The position numbers were made by a program, and so were the translations under genes. Source: Clostridia bacterium (GTDB taxonomy: Bacteria > Bacillota > Clostridia > UMGS1810). From it: DNA of 55,952 nt. The stretch covers positions 1 to 55,952 of the forward strand of contig JAFQHQ010000001.1 of NCBI GenBank assembly GCA_017397885.1. The letters are read 5' to 3'. Below the pieces are notes generated by a model, which saw nothing but the letters and a program-made list of their open reading frames with translations, made no database searches and was not told the DNA's origin. Of this stretch, positions 53,892 to 55,952 are shown piece after piece; position 1 is the first letter of the stretch; the number at the start of each line of letters is the position of its first letter.

Positions 53892-54962
53892 TTATTTTTC
53901 TTCGTTCATAATTCTTATAATTTCATCTCCGACCTGTGAAGTTGTCGCACTTCCGCCAAGGTCAGGGGTAAGAACTTTTTTGTCTGTAAGAATTCTCTCA
54001 ATATAATCAATGAGTTTATTTGCCCATTTTTCATGTCCGAAAAAGTCAAGCATTTGACCGGCTGACCACACTGTTGCAAGGGGATTTGCCATTCCTTTTC
54101 CCGCAATGTCCGGTGCAGAACCATGAATCGGTTCAAACATTGACGGAAATTCTTTGTCGGGGTTCAGGTTTGCGCCTGCCGCAAGCCCCATTCCGCCGGC
54201 AATTGCAGCACCAAGGTCAGTGAGTATATCTCCAAACAAATTTGATGTAACGACAATTTCAAATCTTTTCGGATCCTTAACCATAAACATACTTGCCGCA
54301 TCAACAAGATATGAATAGGTTTTAACTTCGGGAAAATCTTTGCCCACTTCTTCAAAAATCTGATCCCAAAATACCATGGAATAATTAAGGGCATTTGCTT
54401 TGCTAATGCTTGTCAAACTCTTGTTTTGTGCTTTTGCAAGTTCGTACGCGTAGCGTATAACTCTTTCACAACCTTTTCTTGAAAATACACCGTCTTGGAT
54501 GACAACTTCATTGGGCTTTCCTTTAAAAAGCCAGCTTCCGCTTCCCGCATATTCACCCTCGGTGTTTTCGCGAACAAATATCATGTCAATGTCTTCCGGT
54601 TTCGAATCTTTCAAAACAGTGGGTGCACCTTTTAAAAGTTTTACGGGACGAAGATTAATATACTGATCGAAACTTTTTCTTATAATTAAGAGAAGATCCC
54701 AAAGTGAGATATGATCAGGTACCCCGGGAGCACCAACAGCTCCGAGGAAAATAGCATCAAATTTTTTCAAAGTTTCAATTCCGTCATCTGCCATCATTTT
54801 TCCGTTTTGTTTATAATATTCGCATCCCCAGGGGAAATGTGTAAATTCAAAACAAAAACTTCCGTCAAGCTTTGCAGCTTCATTTAAAACTTTTATACCC
54901 TCATTAATTACTTCCGGCCCAATGCCGTCACCGGCAATTACAGCAATTTTATGTGTTTTCAA
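53892..54962 (-). CDS. Isopropylmalate/tartrate/D-malate dehydrogenase family
   Basis: A 356-residue beta-decarboxylating NAD-dependent dehydrogenase. IAVIAGDGIGPEVI near 6-19, the substrate-Arg loop INLRPVKLL near 103, FVRENTEGEYAG near 129-140, the conserved Tyr/Lys region with KANALNYSMVFWDQIFEEV near 190, and GDILTDLGAAIAGGMGLA and FEPIHGSAPDIAGKG. The FVRENTEGEYAG form with DLLLIIRKSFDQY suggests the tartrate/D-malate branch rather than LeuB, and no other leucine gene is near. A TTG at 54962 is used, eight bases after GAGGTGAT; GTG at 54971 overlaps that site. Divergent from a LysR gene, which probably regulates it. Confidence 0.88.
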   Translation of the reverse strand: MKTHKIAVIAGDGIGPEVINEGIKVLNEAAKLDGSFCFEFTHFPWGCEYYKQNGKMMADDGIETLKKFDAIFLGAVGAPGVPDHISLWDLLLIIRKSFDQYINLRPVKLLKGAPTVLKDSKPEDIDMIFVRENTEGEYAGSGSWLFKGKPNEVVIQDGVFSRKGCERVIRYAYELAKAQNKSLTSISKANALNYSMVFWDQIFEEVGKDFPEVKTYSYLVDAASMFMVKDPKRFEIVVTSNLFGDILTDLGAAIAGGMGLAAGANLNPDKEFPSMFEPIHGSAPDIAGKGMANPLATVWSAGQMLDFFGHEKWANKLIDYIERILTDKKVLTPDLGGSATTSQVGDEIIRIMNEEK

Positions 54963-54980
54963 TACAATCACCTCATAAAT

Positions 54981-55009
54981 ATTATATCATTTTTTAATTC
55001 ATTTGTAAA
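54981..55009 (-). promoter_or_regulatory. Promoter of the dehydrogenase gene
   Basis: On the minus strand TTTACA (55009-55004) and TATAAT (54986-54981) have a 17-base spacer. Confidence 0.75.
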
Positions 55010-55021
55010 ATACATATTTCG

Positions 55022-55050
55022 TTGACAAATATAGCAAAAAACTATATAAT
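55022..55050 (+). promoter_or_regulatory. Promoter of the LysR gene with embedded LysR box
   Basis: TTGACA (55022-55027) and TATAAT (55045-55050) with a 17-base spacer, a full consensus. The spacer holds the dyad ATATAG-N7-CTATAT (55029-55047), a T-N11-A type LysR site. Binding there would block the LysR promoter and could activate the divergent one. Confidence 0.8.
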
Positions 55051-55068
55051 AAGTATGGGGATGATATT

Positions 55069-55944
55069 ATGAACTTAAATCAAATTAAATATTTTATTGA
55101 AATATGCAAAAATGAGTCTGTTTCGGAAGCTGCCAAAGTTTTAAACATATCTCAACCTTCGCTGTCAAACAGTGTCAAAGATTTGGAAAATGAATTTGGA
55201 GTGTCTCTTTTTAAAAGGCATCACAAAGGAATGTCTCTTACAACTGAGGGCGAAAAGTTTTATGAAATGGCACTGGATATATACGAAAGAACAATTCTTG
55301 CCGAGAATATAATGACAGATATGGGGAAGGCTCGAAAAAAACTGAGACTTGGTGTGCCTCCGATGATAGGATCGCTGGTAATGTCAGAAATATTTGGGAA
55401 ATTTGTTTCTGATAATGCTGACATAGACCTTGAAATCATTGAAGACGGAAGCAATAATCTTATAAATAAACTTTCGGATAATTATATAGATTTAGCCTTT
55501 GTATCTCACAATAGTCCTGTTGACACCGCATTTGAATCACATCTGATTGAAAGGTTGGAAGTTGTTTGTTGTGTTTCCGCTTGTAACAGTTTGTCTCAAC
55601 GGGAATTCATTAAAGCCGATGATCTTTTGAAAGAGCCTCTCGTGCTTTTTCAAAACAGCTATTTTCAAACCGGAGAAATTAAAAAATGGTTCAAGTTGTC
55701 AAACGTTGTTCCCAACATCCTCTTACAAACAAATCAGCTTTCTACAATGCTTGGACTGATTTCGCAAAATTTGGCATCGGGGTTTTTGTTTAAAAAGCTT
55801 GCCGAAAGGCAAAAAGAACTTATTTGTATTCCGCTTTATAATCGTATTTTTATAGATGTCAGTCTTGTCAGCAAAAAGAATAATTATCCTTTTTCGATTG
55901 TTGAGAGATTCAAAAAATTTGTAAGAAACAATCTTTCATTGTAA
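55069..55944 (+). CDS. LysR-family transcriptional regulator
   Basis: A 291-residue regulator. The N-terminal winged helix MNLNQIKYFIEICKNESVSE through SQPSLSNSVKDLENEFGVSLF (residues 1-50) is typical of LysR, followed by a type-2 periplasmic-binding effector domain (about 90-290) of usual length. It is transcribed divergently from the dehydrogenase gene across a 106-base gap holding face-to-face promoters and a LysR-type dyad; control of that gene by its substrate, such as tartrate or malate, is inferred. The ATG has a weak GGGGATGA ribosome site. Confidence 0.92.
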   Translation: MNLNQIKYFIEICKNESVSEAAKVLNISQPSLSNSVKDLENEFGVSLFKRHHKGMSLTTEGEKFYEMALDIYERTILAENIMTDMGKARKKLRLGVPPMIGSLVMSEIFGKFVSDNADIDLEIIEDGSNNLINKLSDNYIDLAFVSHNSPVDTAFESHLIERLEVVCCVSACNSLSQREFIKADDLLKEPLVLFQNSYFQTGEIKKWFKLSNVVPNILLQTNQLSTMLGLISQNLASGFLFKKLAERQKELICIPLYNRIFIDVSLVSKKNNYPFSIVERFKKFVRNNLSL

Positions 55945-55952
55945 CATTAATT

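Overview
The window looks like a chromosomal segment of an obligately anaerobic, low-GC Gram-positive bacterium of the class Clostridia. Supporting signs are AT-rich intergenic DNA with TTGACA/TATAAT promoters and strong AGGAGG ribosome sites, a trimeric electron-bifurcating [FeFe] hydrogenase, S-layer-homology (SLH) surface proteins, several TTG starts, and Bacillota-type housekeeping genes (MurA, TypA, HtpG, Ung, L31, PgcA, TrmR/TrhP). Genus and species cannot be told from the sequence alone. Almost everything is on the + strand; only an AraC-type regulator and an isopropylmalate/tartrate dehydrogenase-like gene are on the - strand. No tRNA, rRNA, CRISPR array or transposase was seen.

Region 1 (1-6130) is a sugar-related locus. 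A structured inverted-repeat element at the left edge is followed by a TIM-barrel hydrolase-like protein. Next come a LacI-family repressor, a DMT-type permease, a metallo-beta-lactamase-fold hydrolase and a GH36 alpha-galactosidase. The same palindromic operator lies at the repressor's own promoter and in front of the permease-hydrolase-galactosidase operon. Region 2 (6190-9745) is an apparent island: a large SF1 helicase with a C-terminal DUF559/Vsr-like nuclease domain, broken by one in-frame TGA in its N-terminal winged helix and bracketed by a 16-bp direct repeat. Region 3 (9780-14385) holds a class-C beta-lactamase-like serine hydrolase, an OFA-family MFS permease, an AraC regulator, a Gfo/Idh/MocA-like protein and a tiny ORF.

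Region 4 (14476-27225) is a 12.7-kb surface locus of four exported proteins. Two are tandem paralogues that share an N-terminal LamG-like module, one of them SLH-anchored. The third is another SLH protein, and the fourth is a 1427-residue heparinase II/III-like polysaccharide lyase with LamG-like and F5/8C modules. Together they look like a cell-wall-tethered glycan-degrading system whose substrate cannot be read from sequence.

Region 5 (27409-35713) is the hydrogenase region. A first operon encodes a DRTGG protein, an RsbT/RsbW-like ATPase, a HydS-like sensory hydrogenase, a second DRTGG protein and a PHP phosphoesterase. A second encodes HydC, a second histidine-kinase-like ATPase, a [2Fe-2S] protein, HydB and HydA, behind a candidate Rex site. 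The HydS-like protein keeps all four H-cluster cysteines but has Ala in place of the proton-relay cysteine, which makes a hydrogen/redox-sensing regulatory module the most interesting biology here. A multi-stem palindromic repeat follows.

Region 6 (36188-55944) is mostly housekeeping. It holds a two-subunit ThrE-type exporter, a VanZ-like protein, MurA, TrmR plus a U32 tRNA-hydroxylation protein, MscS, HtpG, a phosphosugar mutase, L31, TypA, Ung, and a second serine hydrolase paralogous to the one in region 3. It then has a Se/S-carrier-like protein with a class-V aminotransferase, a zinc-ribbon membrane protein, a decayed gene remnant and a CE6-like esterase. It ends with a beta-decarboxylating dehydrogenase divergent from a LysR regulator.
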